From assembly GCA_023014335.1 (NCBI GenBank), contig JAECYW010000003.1:1736001-1800000 (forward strand): a stretch of DNA of 64,000 nt. Reading direction: 5' to 3'. The position numbers and the translations under genes were made by a program. The notes under the pieces were generated by a model. The model was not told where the DNA came from. It did no database searches and worked only from the letters and a program-made list of their open reading frames with translations. The stretch comes from Galerina marginata (Eukaryota > Basidiomycota > Agaricomycetes > Agaricales > Galerinaceae). This document shows positions 50,520 to 64,000 of this stretch, piece after piece (position 1 is the first letter of the stretch; every line of letters begins with the position of its first letter).

Positions 50520-51016
50520 TGCCCAGCACACGCAGCCCAGCGGGAACGGCTCAGACAAAGGATTGATGGGCGTGAGGTAGACGTGGATCTGTTGGGGGAC
50601 AAAAAGCATCTGCGAGCGTTGCTGCAGTTCATTGCGGAAACAGGGCGGTTTGAAGAAACTCACGGTAATCTGACACCACCGAAGGAGAAGAAAGACGGGG
50701 AGGGCGAGGGACAAGGCACTTGAGGGTGAAGCAGCGGTTGACAGTTCCTATTTATTCATCTATCTATCTATTCTCCTCCTACCATACCTTCACTAACAAT
50801 ACCTTACTTACATTTAACTCCCTATCCTACACCACAGCAACCCCATATTTGCGTTACCAGCAACGCCGTAGACTTCCAAAGGAGGCTCACATCGTCGATC
50901 TAGTATTGGAGACATAGATAGAACACACCACCAGATAGAACTACTGTAGTATACGTCTGACATAGGGCTCGGCCCCAATGGACAATAAATGGATTCAAAA
51001 AAAAAAAAAAAAAAAA
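50520..51016 (+). mobile_element. 5'-truncated non-LTR (LINE) retrotransposon copy
   Basis: A 497-bp insert is flanked by 15-bp direct repeats ATACAAATATTGTGG (50505-50519 and 51017-51031). It ends in about 20 A residues, preceded by an AATAAA-like signal near 50983. The 5' part encodes CPAHAAQRERLRQRIDGRE and HLRALLQFIAETGRFEE before a stop at 50721. This resembles the extreme C-terminus of Tad1-type LINE reverse transcriptase proteins (the CxAHxxxERxxL and LLxFIxxTGRF pattern). A target duplication, a poly(A) end and a missing 5' part are the marks of target-primed reverse transcription. The copy is dead. Confidence 0.8.
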
Positions 51017-51054
51017 TACAAATATTGTGGAGCTAAGATGCGGCCGCGATAAAA

Positions 51055-51064
51055 TCTATATAAT
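51055..51064 (+). promoter_or_regulatory. TATA-like element upstream of GH1 copy 2
   Basis: TCTATATAATAA lies about 70-80 bp before the ATG at 51134, matching the position of the TATA box in copy 1. It is only about 25 bp downstream of the LINE insertion. Confidence 0.45.
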
Positions 51065-51133
51065 AAGGAGCCCAGAGACCGAACCTCCCCATCTCCAGGT
51101 TCCTGGGTTCGAAGACACACTTATCTTTCCAAA

Positions 51134-53948
<2,815 letters not shown>

Positions 53949-53951
53949 CTA

Positions 53952-54388
53952 CTGGATGACTTTCCTTAACGTTTAGAATGCGCAAAAAACGCGTTGCAGA
54001 TTCAAATGGTCTTTCTAAAGCCTAACTGCCGAAGACCCGACCCAGGCACATCAAAATGAGAATGATTTCGACTCCGAACACCTCTTTCTAAACAGCTTAT
54101 CTGGAAGGGGGCCCCCTCCCCCCCTTCTAGTTTCAAAACCTGTTCTAAAGGCTTTCCAGACCACATTTTGACCTCCGCGTCCATTTATGACATGATGGCC
54201 GGTGTCTCCTCATCTTACTATGCCTAATTCAGGTACATATCTTTGCCCCCGCATTTGTTTTGTAAATTTATATGAAGCTAGTTAAGGTTCTCTAAATTCT
54301 GGTGATAAATCTCTAACCCGGAGACAGCCGCGAAAACTAGGTCTAGAAATCGGTCTGAAGTCCCAGATCGTTAAGGAAAGTCATCCAC
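53952..54388. mobile_element. mariner-like non-autonomous element
   Basis: About 20-bp terminal inverted repeats, CTGGATGACTTTCCTTAACG at the left and CGTTAAGGAAAGTCATCCAC at the right, one mismatch. Each is flanked by a TA dinucleotide (54389-54390 and 53950-53951), as Tc1/mariner insertions are. The 437-bp body has no transposase frame. Confidence 0.55.
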
Positions 54389-54395
54389 TAGCATG

Positions 54396-54715
54396 ACGCA
54401 CAAACGCACGTTCGTTTTCTCAATCTGTCATTGGTGGGTTGAGTGGTTCGGAATTGCTAAATCCGGATGATATTATCCCACATAAGGAAGGAGGTGTTAT
54501 TTTTAGCGCAGACTCTGGATACGATACCCAGCTGAGTTGGCACGGAATCGTATGCTTATGCTCTACCCGTAGACCCATTCCGTCTTCTTGTACAAAGGCT
54601 ATTCAGCTTCACTGATTACTGGCACATCTCCCAAGGATGCTGGCTCAATCATGTTCAATTGTCCCGCGTACTAGTGCGCACTGCACAGCAACAGTACGAA
54701 CGCACGTTTGTGCGT
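54396..54715. repeat. inverted repeat pair, 20 bp
   Basis: ACGCACAAACGCACGTTCGT at 54396-54415 and ACGAACGCACGTTTGTGCGT at 54696-54715 are inverted copies with one mismatch, enclosing about 280 bp. Could be another small terminal-repeat element next to the mariner-like one; no target duplication was found. Confidence 0.4.
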
Positions 54716-54971
54716 TATCGGTCCCCATCTAAGATTAGTGACGACCATCTAGCCTGGTTCATCCTGACTCCCCTGGGTTTTCCTGACCGATCCGGACCAG
54801 GAACACATCTCCGCATGTTACGGATATGAGATCTAGAGTTTGCTGCGACCAGAGTCGTGGCTACGACACTCGCCGTGTATTAGGTTTTCCTTGGGACTAC
54901 ATATACCCGCCGAGTTGCAGCTGATTTTGATCAGCCCTTCCTCTGTCCCGACTTTCAGACGTTGAGCTGAG

Positions 54972-56650
54972 ATGGACGCACAGGCACTGGGGTACACGCG
55001 AAGTTTGTGAGTCGTCCTTTGCTTCCGTTTCTGCTTCCTTCGTACACGTGGATTGACGGATACGCGATCGCTAGAACTGGAGCTCTGGTAAGTTCCGAAA
55101 GCGTCGTTTTCCGCCTCTGCTATGTTCTAATATTGTCGCATTGCACTAGGTTATCGCCGGCTTTCTGAACTGGTGCCTTCTAGGCATCTTGACTCTCCAA
55201 GTTTGTTCGTGATTACTCTTTTGGTCCCTGTCGCTTGCAGCTCGAGTCTAACGTTTTATCGTCGCAGATCTATATTACCTCGCCTTTCCAAAGGACAGGC
55301 TCATAGCCAAGGTCCTGGTTTACACCGTGTTTGTTTTGGAACTAGCACAAACGGGGGTGGTTGCCTATGATATATACCTAGCCCTTGCCTCCTCCTACGG
55401 CAATCCAAGCGCGGTGGATGCGATTCGGACTTATTGGCTAAGCATTCCGGTATCTGGAGGGATCTGTACGCCTCTACTTTCTCTCTTTAATTTCCGGCTG
55501 ACTGGCTGACTGTCGCTTAGCTGGTGGAATTGGCCAGTTTTTCTTCGCCTATCGGTTATGGATGTTGTCATCTAAAGGGACACCCATAATTATCGGCACA
55601 GTGAGTGGTTTTCTCGCACCCGCAGGGCAGAATTTGATGTCTAACCAACGGCGGTTCTTCAAGCTGGCGCTTGCATCAGTTATCTCGGCGCTTATTTCTG
55701 CCGAGGCGTTCTTTCGCGCTCGGACTTTCTCAACCCTCCTGTCAAACGACAATAATTCCGGTTCATTTGCTTCCATAGGGGTGTGTTTCTGACATCTTCC
55801 ATATGTTTGTATGTAGTGCAGCTGATAACCCCTCCAAATCCAGGTGTGGAACGGCATTGGCGCTATCTGCGACATCGTCATCGCCTTGTCGATGCCATAT
55901 TATGTGCGTCCGACGTCCAAACTTCCTGCCGTCTTTTTCCTAAGCCCATTATCTCAAATTAGCTCATGCGCCATGGCACAGGCATGCGCCGTACGCATGT
56001 CATGATCGTGAAGCTCGTGCGACTAATCATCGAGACAGGTGGCTTGACAGGTAATTATGCCCCCCAACACGCGGTTCTCGCACATTCTCACCCCGTCCAA
56101 CGTTCAACGTTCATTAAAAGATACTAACTTCCATTCCTTTCATTCCAATATAGCTGTCGTCGCCATCCTCCACCTGTGTCTGTACTTCGCGAACAGCCAA
56201 TCCTTCATCGTGCCGGGGCTCACTGTGTCCAAGATATACGCCAACACGCTGCTAGTCATCCTCAACAACCGCATGCGCATGGTTAACGGGCGGCTACCCA
56301 CCGACGACGACGAGAACTCGCAAATATCAAGCGGTGTGCTATTCAGGGACAGGCCGCGATCACAGTCACAAAGTGCACCGAGACACACGTCGAGGATCAT
56401 CGTGTCAAATGATCGGCTGATATTTCGGTTGGACGATCTGCAGAGGTCGAATGGCATGTCGGGGGCGAGGCGGCCAAGTCATGCAACTGCGGTTGAGTCG
56501 ATGGGGGCTGTTGATGCTGTTGCTGTGGTGAGTTCTCAACCCACCAGACGGTCCAGGAAATGGAGCTGACGCCTGTTTTGTTTTCTGTAGAAGGTGGAAG
56601 AAGAACAAGTTATCCATTTTGATCTACCGCCTGAGAAATTGGAGGTATAG
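54972..56650 (+). CDS. DUF6534-like seven-helix membrane protein
   Basis: Starts MDAQALGYTRSL at 54972 with several very short early exons, then VIAGFLNWCLLGILTLQIYIY. Membrane segments continue with VYTVFVLELAQTGVVAYDIY, FFFAYRLWMLSSKGTPIIIG, LALASVISALISAEAF, GIGAICDIVIALSMPYYLMR and AVVAILHLCLYFANS. The conserved end SKIYANTLLVILNNRMRM is typical of the basidiomycete DUF6534 family, whose function is unknown. A soluble tail rich in Ser and Arg follows. A last small exon gives KVEEEQVIHFDLPPEKLEV and TAG at 56648-56650. This is a large, expanded family in mushrooms. Family assignment rests on the helix layout and the terminal motif. Confidence 0.75.
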
Positions 56651-57184
56651 GGCTCTTTAAGACCGTTACATTCGTTCATCTTATTTATCATAATTTTTCT
56701 GGACACTGGTATTACTATTAGTAGTGATTGGGGTAAACAAAGGATAAAGATACACCTTGTAAATGTAATGTATGTATTATTTACCATTGTAGTTTTGCCA
56801 TTGAAAAGTATACTGAATTTGAATTTAAAGGCCCGGTTGCCTTCCAAATGGATGCATGTGGTTTGAGCAAGTTTGAGTTGAGGTTTTGTCTGAAAGCCAC
56901 ACCTGACAGAAAGTTGGTCCCGTGGGGTATGTTGTTTTTGCGCGTATTTGGAAGAAAGGGCGACCTAAGGGTAACAATGGAATAAGGCGATACTCACAAG
57001 CGTTTAATATTCTGAATTGTGTCGACCAATTACGAAAGCTGGAGCGGTCAACCGCTGGGACCAGGTAAATAGCAATTGACTTATGATCACTGAACTTGGA
57101 GCGCAGCCAACTAAAAATACGGGACGAATAAGCATGCATTATGAAATTATGAGTGATTAATGAAAGCGATGCGAGTGACGAGCC

Positions 57185-58123
57185 CTAGATAAACCGGGAC
57201 GTAGGCTTGTGCCCTGCCTGAGCTTTGTATGCAACCAACCGCCTGATCTTGTCTGTCTGTTCCTTTAAATGCTGTTCCGTGTCCACCGAAGCCAGTGCCG
57301 TCCGCTGCCGTGGCCTGCCTTTGCCGAGCTGCGTCTCCATGGCTAATAGCGATGGGAGGTCAGTCTCAGCAGAATTTTCCACAGCTTCCGCCATCTCGAG
57401 GTTCAGCTCGGGATCGTCTCTAAGCCTCGACAATAACCCGTCTCGAGTCTCAGAGAATTGGTTATAGGCCTTCATCCTGTCGACCTCGCGACTTATCTTC
57501 CCGGCGCGTGCCAGCATCCTCCGCTTGTTCAGATGAGAAATGTTGCCTCCGACGCCGACTTCCCTTCCGACCACAAGTTTCTCTGGCGGTGACGCAGGGA
57601 CCTTGACACGGTTTTCGGGGGGCACGACCTTCCAGACGAATTCGACTTGGGACTTGGTTAGTTGAAGCCTTTGCTTCTTTGTTTTCGGCGCGTCATCGGC
57701 TTCTTGGGCTGTTAGAGTCTTCGCGGTAGGTTGTTGGGTCATGGTAATCTCATTCGCCCCGCGTAGGAACGGGAGGATATATTCCTTCAAAAACCTGGTT
57801 GATTCTTAGTCGAGAAATGTCAGAAATGGAACAGGCACGTACCTGACGGATCGAATGGGGTGGTCTGGGTTTGGAGGATAGCTGTCCTCGGGTTTTGGTT
57901 TTTGATTATATACTTTCTTTTTGTGGGGCTTTGGAGTTGGTGGTGGTCGACGACCGAGGGGGTAAGGTTGGAAGTTTGCTGGTGGCGGTTCCTGCATGGC
58001 CAACTTGTAGAGCTGGGCAGTGGTAAAGCCATTGGGGAAGGACTCTCGTTTGAGAATATTCCGAACGATGGCTATGCCTGCGGACTGTGCTTGAAATCGT
58101 TGGAGGAGGAACGGAGTGGCCAT
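57185..58123 (-). CDS. hypothetical basic protein, possibly mitochondrial
   Basis: Two exons join through an intron at about 57842-57795, reading NPDHPIRSVRFLKEYILP. The protein, about 295 residues, starts MATPFLLQRFQAQSAGIAI, basic and without acidic residues for about 25 positions, as in a mitochondrial presequence. Then come ESFPNGFTTAQLYKLAMQEP and a proline/lysine-rich stretch. The second half has TKSQVEFVWKVVPPENRVKV, a basic helical region (HLNKRRMLARAGKISREVDR) and a tail HLKEQTDKIRRLVAYKAQ ending SRFI. The composition would suit a mitochondrial ribosomal or assembly protein, but no family was recognised. It is divergent from the DCP1 gene with only about 140 bp between start codons. 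Confidence 0.65.
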
Positions 58124-58265
58124 GGTTCAAGCGGAGGCCCTCACTGGCAGAATTTCTGAACAGGATTTGTTACGTAATTAAATTTGTTTGGCTCGCCTTG
58201 GGATAAAAACAAAGGCAATCGGACTTATGCGGGCCATTCTTCTCCACCGTGCCAGACGACGCACA

Positions 58266-60947
58266 ATGGGTCCTCCTCGCAAAATCCCCCAACCATCCAC
58301 ATCCACATCAACACCCATGACCCAACACCACGATCCCTCACAGTCCGCACGGACCACCCCGCTCGACACCCAGATTCCCCCAGGAGCGTCGCTGGGCATG
58401 TCTCCGGCGTCGCGCTACACACACAACATCAAAGTCCTGCGAAAGCGGGATCCCTCTATCATCTCGATATTCGACCAGTTCAGCTATGTGTGCGTCTACC
58501 ACCATGACGGCACGAAGTGGATGAAGCACGGCTACGAGGGGACTATGTTCTTGTTTGAAAGGTGAGCCACAAGCTCGCATGCACAATCACCCGTTCAACA
58601 GCCGGCGTTTTCGCAGAAATACATATCCACCCTACGGTCTCTACATACTCAACCGTGCGGGCCCCGAAGATTACATCCAGGGAATCTACCCAGAAGACGA
58701 GTTCATCACAAACGGGCCGTACCTGCTCATTCGATCTTATCCAGACTTTTTAGCCCGTAGATTGGCCGGAATCCAACCTACAGTCTCGGGAGAGCCTCCG
58801 CACCCTTTTTCCAATGTATATGCTATTCCCAACCTCGATCAGCTAGAGTCCAAAATGAAGGGTCGGGCGAGCGTTGTCGGCCTGTGGATGCATGCTATCA
58901 ACTCGCGCGATACCATGATCGAGGTCATGCAAAGGTCTGACGTCGTCGTTTTATCTGTTCATGTTTATCGTTGAACGCCCTCCAGGCTTCATTCACTTGT
59001 AAAACAAAACCAACCCTATCCAGACGAATTCCGATATGGTCCAGGACGACCTCCACCACCTCATAGATTGCGTGCTGTTCCCAGACAACCAGGTTTGATC
59101 TTATCCCGTTCTCTCGAGTGTATCCATGATTTACATCCCTCAGCGGGCTCTAATTCAGATCTGTCGGATTCACAGCAGCCGTCTCAGTCAGACAGCGAAA
59201 ATGACCTTGGCAATCACTCCGATGCACCTTCGGCGATGAGCGGAGGACTTTCAGAGGTCGAGATGCTCTTCACTAAATTAATAAAGCCATCCGCCTCTTC
59301 CTCATCCTCAAGCCAACAGGCTACAAGTACAACTTTGACGCTGGACTCCTTATTCGCATCGGCCTCTGCCCCGTCCGGCCTTTCCACAGTTGGACAGCAC
59401 GACGATGTACCTCTATCTCCTTCAACCTCAAACACTGGCGTGGCACTGCTCGATACCATTTTTGCTTCCGCGGTGCCCCCAGCTTCTCAACGGCCTCCTT
59501 CGATCTATTCTCCCCAGCCATCGATCAATGCCCCCCAAGTACTCACTCAAGATGTCCTATCGAACTTACTCGGTTTACCCCCTACTCGCACCCCTTCAGC
59601 GGCCTCGACGACGTACAGCACGTCGGCGTCAGCTGTTTCACACCCCAGTTCTCGTGAAGGCGACAACGAAGATGACGGCGATAGCGACTCGCCCATTACT
59701 CTCGAAGAAAGTGATCTATACCCTCGTGCCGGACCAAGCACCGCAAGGCTGGCAGGCTCCGAGTTGTTGAACACCCTCGGTTTGGGTGTGCCCAGACTGG
59801 GTCCACATGGGAGGATCAACGGTGACGTAACACCTCGCGGACCCGTGAATGGCCATCGAACGCAGACACAGTTCCACTCTGCCATGGCTATCGAACCAAC
59901 CACGTCGATAAGCACCGTTCGTGGTGGTCCAGCTTCCTCAACCGATCCGCACGTTGCGCCAGAAACGGGCGAAAGCAGCAAACCTCGAGCGAACAGGGCA
60001 CTAGTGCCATTTGAGCCGGACTCGGAGCTCTGGCCGTATTCCCGAGGTCCTGTGGACGAGACGTCTCCTACTGATGGGAATGAGGACGGAGAGATTGTGG
60101 AGCTCAACTTTGAGGAGACCAGTGTGTTGAGCGACCCGGATGCGTTCGACAAGGTGTTGAGGAACAGGAAGAGTGCTGTCAGCTTGAGAGCGTCTATTAA
60201 TGGGCACGGGCATGGACAACCCTCACATATCCATATAAATGGTGTTGAGGATACCAGCAATACCAACGGAAGGGGCAGGAAGGGGAAAAAGAGCAAGAAG
60301 GAGCTAAGGGATGCTGCGAACACCCGGGCGAGGGAGCAAATCGAGAACAGCTGGGATATACCGCCACCGTCGCCTGCCACAAGCCGTGGGCCGCTTTCGT
60401 ACCAAGACCTTATGTACGGCCCTCCCGCTTCACCGTCTCCACCGCTTTCACCGTCTCCCGACCGGGCAGGCTACAGCAATGGGCTTGGGCTTGGGTACGG
60501 AAATGGGAACGGGCGAAACTCGGCGGTGCCACCCCCTGTGCCGGAGATGAAGACGCCAACCATGAACGCCAATGCCGTGTTAGGGCACGTCAATGGAAGC
60601 AGTAATGGCTTTACCTACACGTCGTCACCGCACAAGGGTAAAGGCAAGGCTGTCGTCAACGGGCGACCGAAGACGAATGGGTCTGCGAGTGCGGTAGATG
60701 CGCAGGCTGCGGGTGGGAGCATCGTTTCTGCTCTTGAGGCGCTTCCGCTGCCGCTGAAGCGGATGGAGCGGAACGAGTTTGTGAAGGAGGTGTTGACGCT
60801 TATTCATGTGAGCCTTCTTCTGTTTTTGTCCTTGGTGGGCTCTTCAAGGTTTTATTTTTGGCTGACTTTGCGCCGCCTTTCTTTTTTTAGACCGACAAGG
60901 CGTTTGTCGATACTCTCTATCAGGACTACATGGCGCGGTCTGCCTAA
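58266..60947 (+). CDS. DCP1: mRNA-decapping enzyme subunit DCP1
   Basis: DCP1 activates DCP2 to remove the 5' cap in cytoplasmic mRNA decay. Five exons join in frame: 58266-58561, 58617-58934, 58986-59092, 59144-60807, 60891-60947. The EVH1-type domain is near the N-terminus: NIKVLRKRDPSIISIFDQFS, VCVYHHDGTKWMKHGYEGTM, FLFERNTYPPYGLYILNR, GPYLLIRSY and VVGLWMHAINSRDTMIEVMQ. Then RLHSLVKQNQPYPDEFRYG and a long Ser/Pro/Gly-rich region of about 550 residues with RKGKKSKKELRDAANTRARE. The C-terminal trimerisation-like helix is MERNEFVKEVLTLIHTDKAF, ending DYMARSA. The length, about 815 residues, greatly exceeds yeast Dcp1 but fits filamentous fungi. An in-frame ATG about 40 bp upstream is an alternative start. 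Confidence 0.88.
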
Positions 60948-62590
60948 TCACCTGTCTACATTAGATCTTTCGTCATCATTATCGACGATTATACACAATC
61001 ACTCGACCATCAGATCAATCCGCCCATCCACCCATTGATTAATTTAACTGTTCTACTACTTGTTTATCGATGCCATCGACGTCGGCATCATCGCCGCCAC
61101 CACCACCGCCACTCACCACGATCCCAAACAACAACTCTTCACCTCCAGGTCCTACCCCCTTTTTCTTGGGTTTCATAACACCCACACAACCTTCAATCAC
61201 CATTCCTTATCTTATCTCATCGACAAAGGACCACTCGCCTCTCGATGATCCGCCTCACGAACTGTGAACGAAATGTATTATGGACACACGATCATGACTT
61301 AATCTTTATTTCGGCTGTCAACATCCATTCCATCGACAGTCGGTTTATCAACCCACCATCCGCAATCGCATCATCTTTCCATCCCATTTAGTTTCTTTAG
61401 CAAGTCATCGTCAGACAGTCAGCCAGTCAGTCAGTCAATCAGTCATCCATTTCACTCCATTCCATTCATTAGTCGCACCAACACCAACTCGTTAGTTACC
61501 TCTCAGTACAGAAACGCATGCAGTGTATTCCTAGCCACAGCCATCTCTTTGTCGGTTTTCCTTTCCTTGCCATTTCTATCACTACCTTTGCGACCTCTTC
61601 TTTTTTTCAGCCCTGTCGCTTTTTGTTTCTTTCTCCGTGTCTTATTCTATACACATTCCGTTGTTGTTTCTATTTTTGTTCCGCCTCTCACCTTACCCGC
61701 ATCGCGTCTGCCGACCTACCTCGGTTGTACGTGTTATTTCCGGTTGTATAATTGTAGCCCCCTCCTCCTTTTTCCCCTTCCCGTCTACCTTTGAACCTTT
61801 CGTTGGCGCTCCTTTGCCCATGCCGCGTTTGCTTCAAAATTCAGAGTTATTTTTAAAACGCCTTTTTATCGTCTTGTTGTCGTGATGTTTTCTGTAGCTG
61901 CCCTCCTCCCGAGCCTCTCTTGTGTGAATTACGCTACTACTACTACCCGTACTACCTACATAGCTATGAGTTTTATGCAACCCGCCACAGTCATTACGAA
62001 CATTAAACTCCTAGGACCCACTCTGTACATTTTGAACCTCATGGGTCTTCACCTGAGATTGGTTATCTTTCATAAATACTGTAACCCTTCTCCTGAACGA
62101 CATGGTGTCTTGGGTAGACTTGCCTTGTGTCCTCGATATGTACCCATGAGATATAGTAAAGGATAACAGATGCTCAGTGAAATGCGGTGATTCCCCTTCA
62201 AGCTAGCACTTGGCTAGCACCCACCGTCATCTTGTCTCAAACAAACCTCCACTGGCCAGCATAAGGCGTCGCACAGGCGATCTTCAGCTCCTCGGATTCG
62301 AGATGCCGAACCTCATTTTTTGCGGCAGGAGAGAGCCATGGACGTTTCCCTGAATGTCATCATATGGAGGACGCGCATCCGATTACTTACCCACACACTC
62401 ACTTTACGCGATACGGTCTTCACCATTCCTTTGAAGAAAAAGGAGGCAAAACGTGCTCGATTCTCCGAACGTCTGTCTTTCCGCTGTTGCCCTTACACTG
62501 TCTTAAGGTTTTTTTTTGTGTTTGTTTATTGACGTGCGTTGAACCAGCAGGTAACGCTTTTGCGATGGCTCTCGTCACGGTCATCTACAT
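60948..62590. other. gene-free CT-rich region downstream of DCP1
   Basis: Pyrimidine-rich plus strand with CA- and CAGT-repeats (CAGTCAGCCAGTCAGTCAGTC near 61417). Frames of up to 94 codons are mostly low-complexity Ser/Phe/Leu and not credible. Probably the DCP1 3' UTR and a promoter region. Confidence 0.45.
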
Positions 62591-62596
62591 ACGACC

Positions 62597-62971
62597 ATGT
62601 CCATCTCCTTCGAGCCTAAGAACCTGGCTCTCGACAGCGCATGCGATAACTTTAACCTATTTCTGTGCAAGTCTCTCTCGATCAGGGTGAATAACGAAGT
62701 CTATCAGTGTCAGGTCATCATCTCCCTTGACTGGTCATTTGGCCTGCTTGCCATAGGCGATCCTGGATTGCTTATTCCATTTTCAAGCACTGCTCAGGCG
62801 CGTAGCACTTACAGTTGAATGCATTGAAGAGCCTTCAGGTAACCGAGCGGATTGGGTGCGGTGGGCATTTCTCTCACCCTCAGATTGGCATATTGGAAGG
62901 TAATCGTGAAGGTCCACAGTTCATAACGTTCAAACGTTCCCAGCTCACGTCATCTTCCTACCGATGTCTAA
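62597..62971 (+). CDS. possible small spliced gene, unknown
   Basis: Candidate exons 62597-62686, 62757-62838, 62884-62899 and 62944-62971 keep one frame through GT..AG introns. The start is MSISFEPKNLALDSACDNFN; the second exon reads AILDCLFHFQALLRRVALTV. The join would give about 72 residues. No homology recognised. A second possible coding stretch, ELTFTDQTLPFTLSLYFSEL to APLAGWHIRYFLN, lies at 63220-63390 and could belong to a longer gene that was not resolved. Confidence 0.25.
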
Positions 62972-63930
62972 TCGATGTCCGCAAGTTCTGTCGGTCCCAC
63001 AAACCCAATAGGACATCAAATCGTCTCTTTACCACCACCCTTCCGGGTAGTTAGAGTCAATGAAAGGCATCTTATGTGACTTGGCCCCCAGCGTTCCGTC
63101 GTCTGATACGGTTATTCTTTCTTATCTTACTGCCAACAGGGTCTCTCAAGCAAACTCATCAACGACACAGCCGAGGCCACTTTGGTCCCCGCGAGATCTC
63201 TTTGATTTGCCGAGGGCGGAACGACCAATTGGAGCTGACCTTCACAGATCAAACTCTTCCATTCACCTTATCACTTTATTTTTCCGAGCTCACCTGCCCA
63301 GAATTTGTCAATAACATTCCCGCTCACGTCTATTGTCTTCAACACGCCCCCCTTGCCGGCTGGCACATCCGTTACTTCCTGAACTGCAACAAGCAATTGC
63401 TCTTTTGCTCCGTCCTTTCGATATCCATGACATGCATAATGGTCGAAGAAGCAAGCCGTTGCTGGATAAGGAAAGCGCTGTCGCTCGCATGTTTAGTCGT
63501 GGCTTCTCTGACTTCGACAATGGTTTCTCCCATGATTCCCGTGTAAAATCGTTTTGCATGCCCCGTCCTGCTCAGCGTCTTGAAAGAACTGGAATTTTTC
63601 TTCTGTAACCCCGGATGCCGTTGCACACGAGATCACATTTGACCTTCAATGGTGTGTAAAGTGCCGTACACATATCTGTACCTTCTTGGTGGTATTGATC
63701 TCTGAATGCGGTCATGACCATTTTAGCTCTCCGACACATCCAAGAATAATTCTTCCTGGACGGTGTCAAATTTGCATGAACCTTCAAACTCTGAAGTCAA
63801 TGATGCCTGAAGGACTTCCCTTCCTGCGTCCCTTTTGGGGATGCTCCGATCCCCACAGACGTCCCGGTTTTCCTATAACAGTGGACCATTACTCGTGTTT
63901 ATCTTTATTCCCCAGGCTACCTGTTCCACA
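62972..63930. other. unresolved region
   Basis: Contains the suggestive plus-strand stretch around 63220-63390 noted under the preceding entry, but no start, stop and splice set could be fixed. The last 200 bp are the promoter side of the gene starting at 63931. Confidence 0.35.
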
Positions 63931-64000
63931 ATGGCTCCCGTTGCAACCACTCCTTTCGAAGCCGCTCTCATGCAACTTGCATTGCCTCTGTAAGTCCAAG
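63931..64000 (+). CDS. start of a gene cut by window edge
   Basis: ATG in a strong context (ccacaATGGC) opens MAPVATTPFEAALMQLALPL, and a consensus donor GTAAGT follows near 63990. Only the first exon is visible; the product cannot be named. Confidence 0.5.

Noticed and set aside
61500..62166. Several plus-strand frames of 77-94 codons
   Set aside because: Low-complexity Ser/Phe/Leu from a pyrimidine-rich strand; no domains or splice structure.

Overview
This is nuclear DNA of a filamentous fungus, almost certainly a basidiomycete of the Agaricomycetes type. Nearly every gene is broken by introns of about 50-65 bp with GT..AG ends and CTRAY-like branch sites. Gene content also fits: a DUF6534-type membrane protein, intracellular GH1 beta-glucosidases, hydrophobin-like and Crinkler-like proteins, and an NFX1-helicase/AAA fusion. 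Exon joins were worked out by eye from reading frame and splice sites, so outer boundaries are firmer than internal ones.

Layout. 1-188: 5' end of an unknown minus-strand gene. 748-4798 (+): mitochondrial-type isoleucyl-tRNA synthetase, convergent with 5392-7956 (-): cytosolic-type prolyl-tRNA synthetase. 9294-10329 (+): unknown acidic-tailed protein. 10729-10869 (+): hydrophobin-like start that stops early, behind an intact TATA box. 11207-11278: tRNA-Asp(GTC). 11488-22260: a tandem duplication of about 5.7 kb, each unit holding a Bin3/MePCE-type methyltransferase and a cytochrome P450. The junction near 17335 still carries the last codons of the neighbouring ubiquitin protease gene, which gives the breakpoint. 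Unit A looks intact; unit B has lost the 5' end of its methyltransferase, which also carries a frameshift, and its P450 has one intron donor changed from GT to GC.

22221-26795 (-): ubiquitin-specific protease with a very long low-complexity insert. 26796-30226 has no convincing gene and holds several inverted-repeat elements. 30227-31261 (-): unknown multi-pass membrane protein. 31506-32206: foldback element next to the start of 32251-35134 (+), a protein with a pRiA4b ORF3-like N-terminus and an acidic tail. 35448-37946 (-): Crinkler-type header plus protein kinase. 38397-45976 (-): about 2,300-residue SF1 helicase with NFX1 zinc fingers and three CbbX/CfxQ-type AAA modules. A hAT-like non-autonomous element with a perfect 8-bp target duplication (46378-46873) lies upstream of it.

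47518-53413 (+): tandem GH1 beta-glucosidase paralogues, separated by a 5'-truncated LINE copy with poly(A) and a 15-bp target duplication. The second paralogue has TFSDP where the acid/base motif should read T-x-NEP. 54972-56650 (+): DUF6534-like membrane protein. 57185-58123 (-): unknown basic protein. 58266-60947 (+): decapping co-factor DCP1. 63931 to the end (+): start of a further gene.

How genes may work together: DCP1 and the NFX1-type helicase both belong to RNA metabolism, but they lie far apart and no operon-like logic applies. The most suggestive neighbourhood is the helicase/AAA giant followed in the same orientation by the Crinkler-kinase gene. Both belong to families discussed in relation to RNA silencing, defence or inter-organism conflict, so they are the best candidates for a less-described system. 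That link is inference from proximity only.
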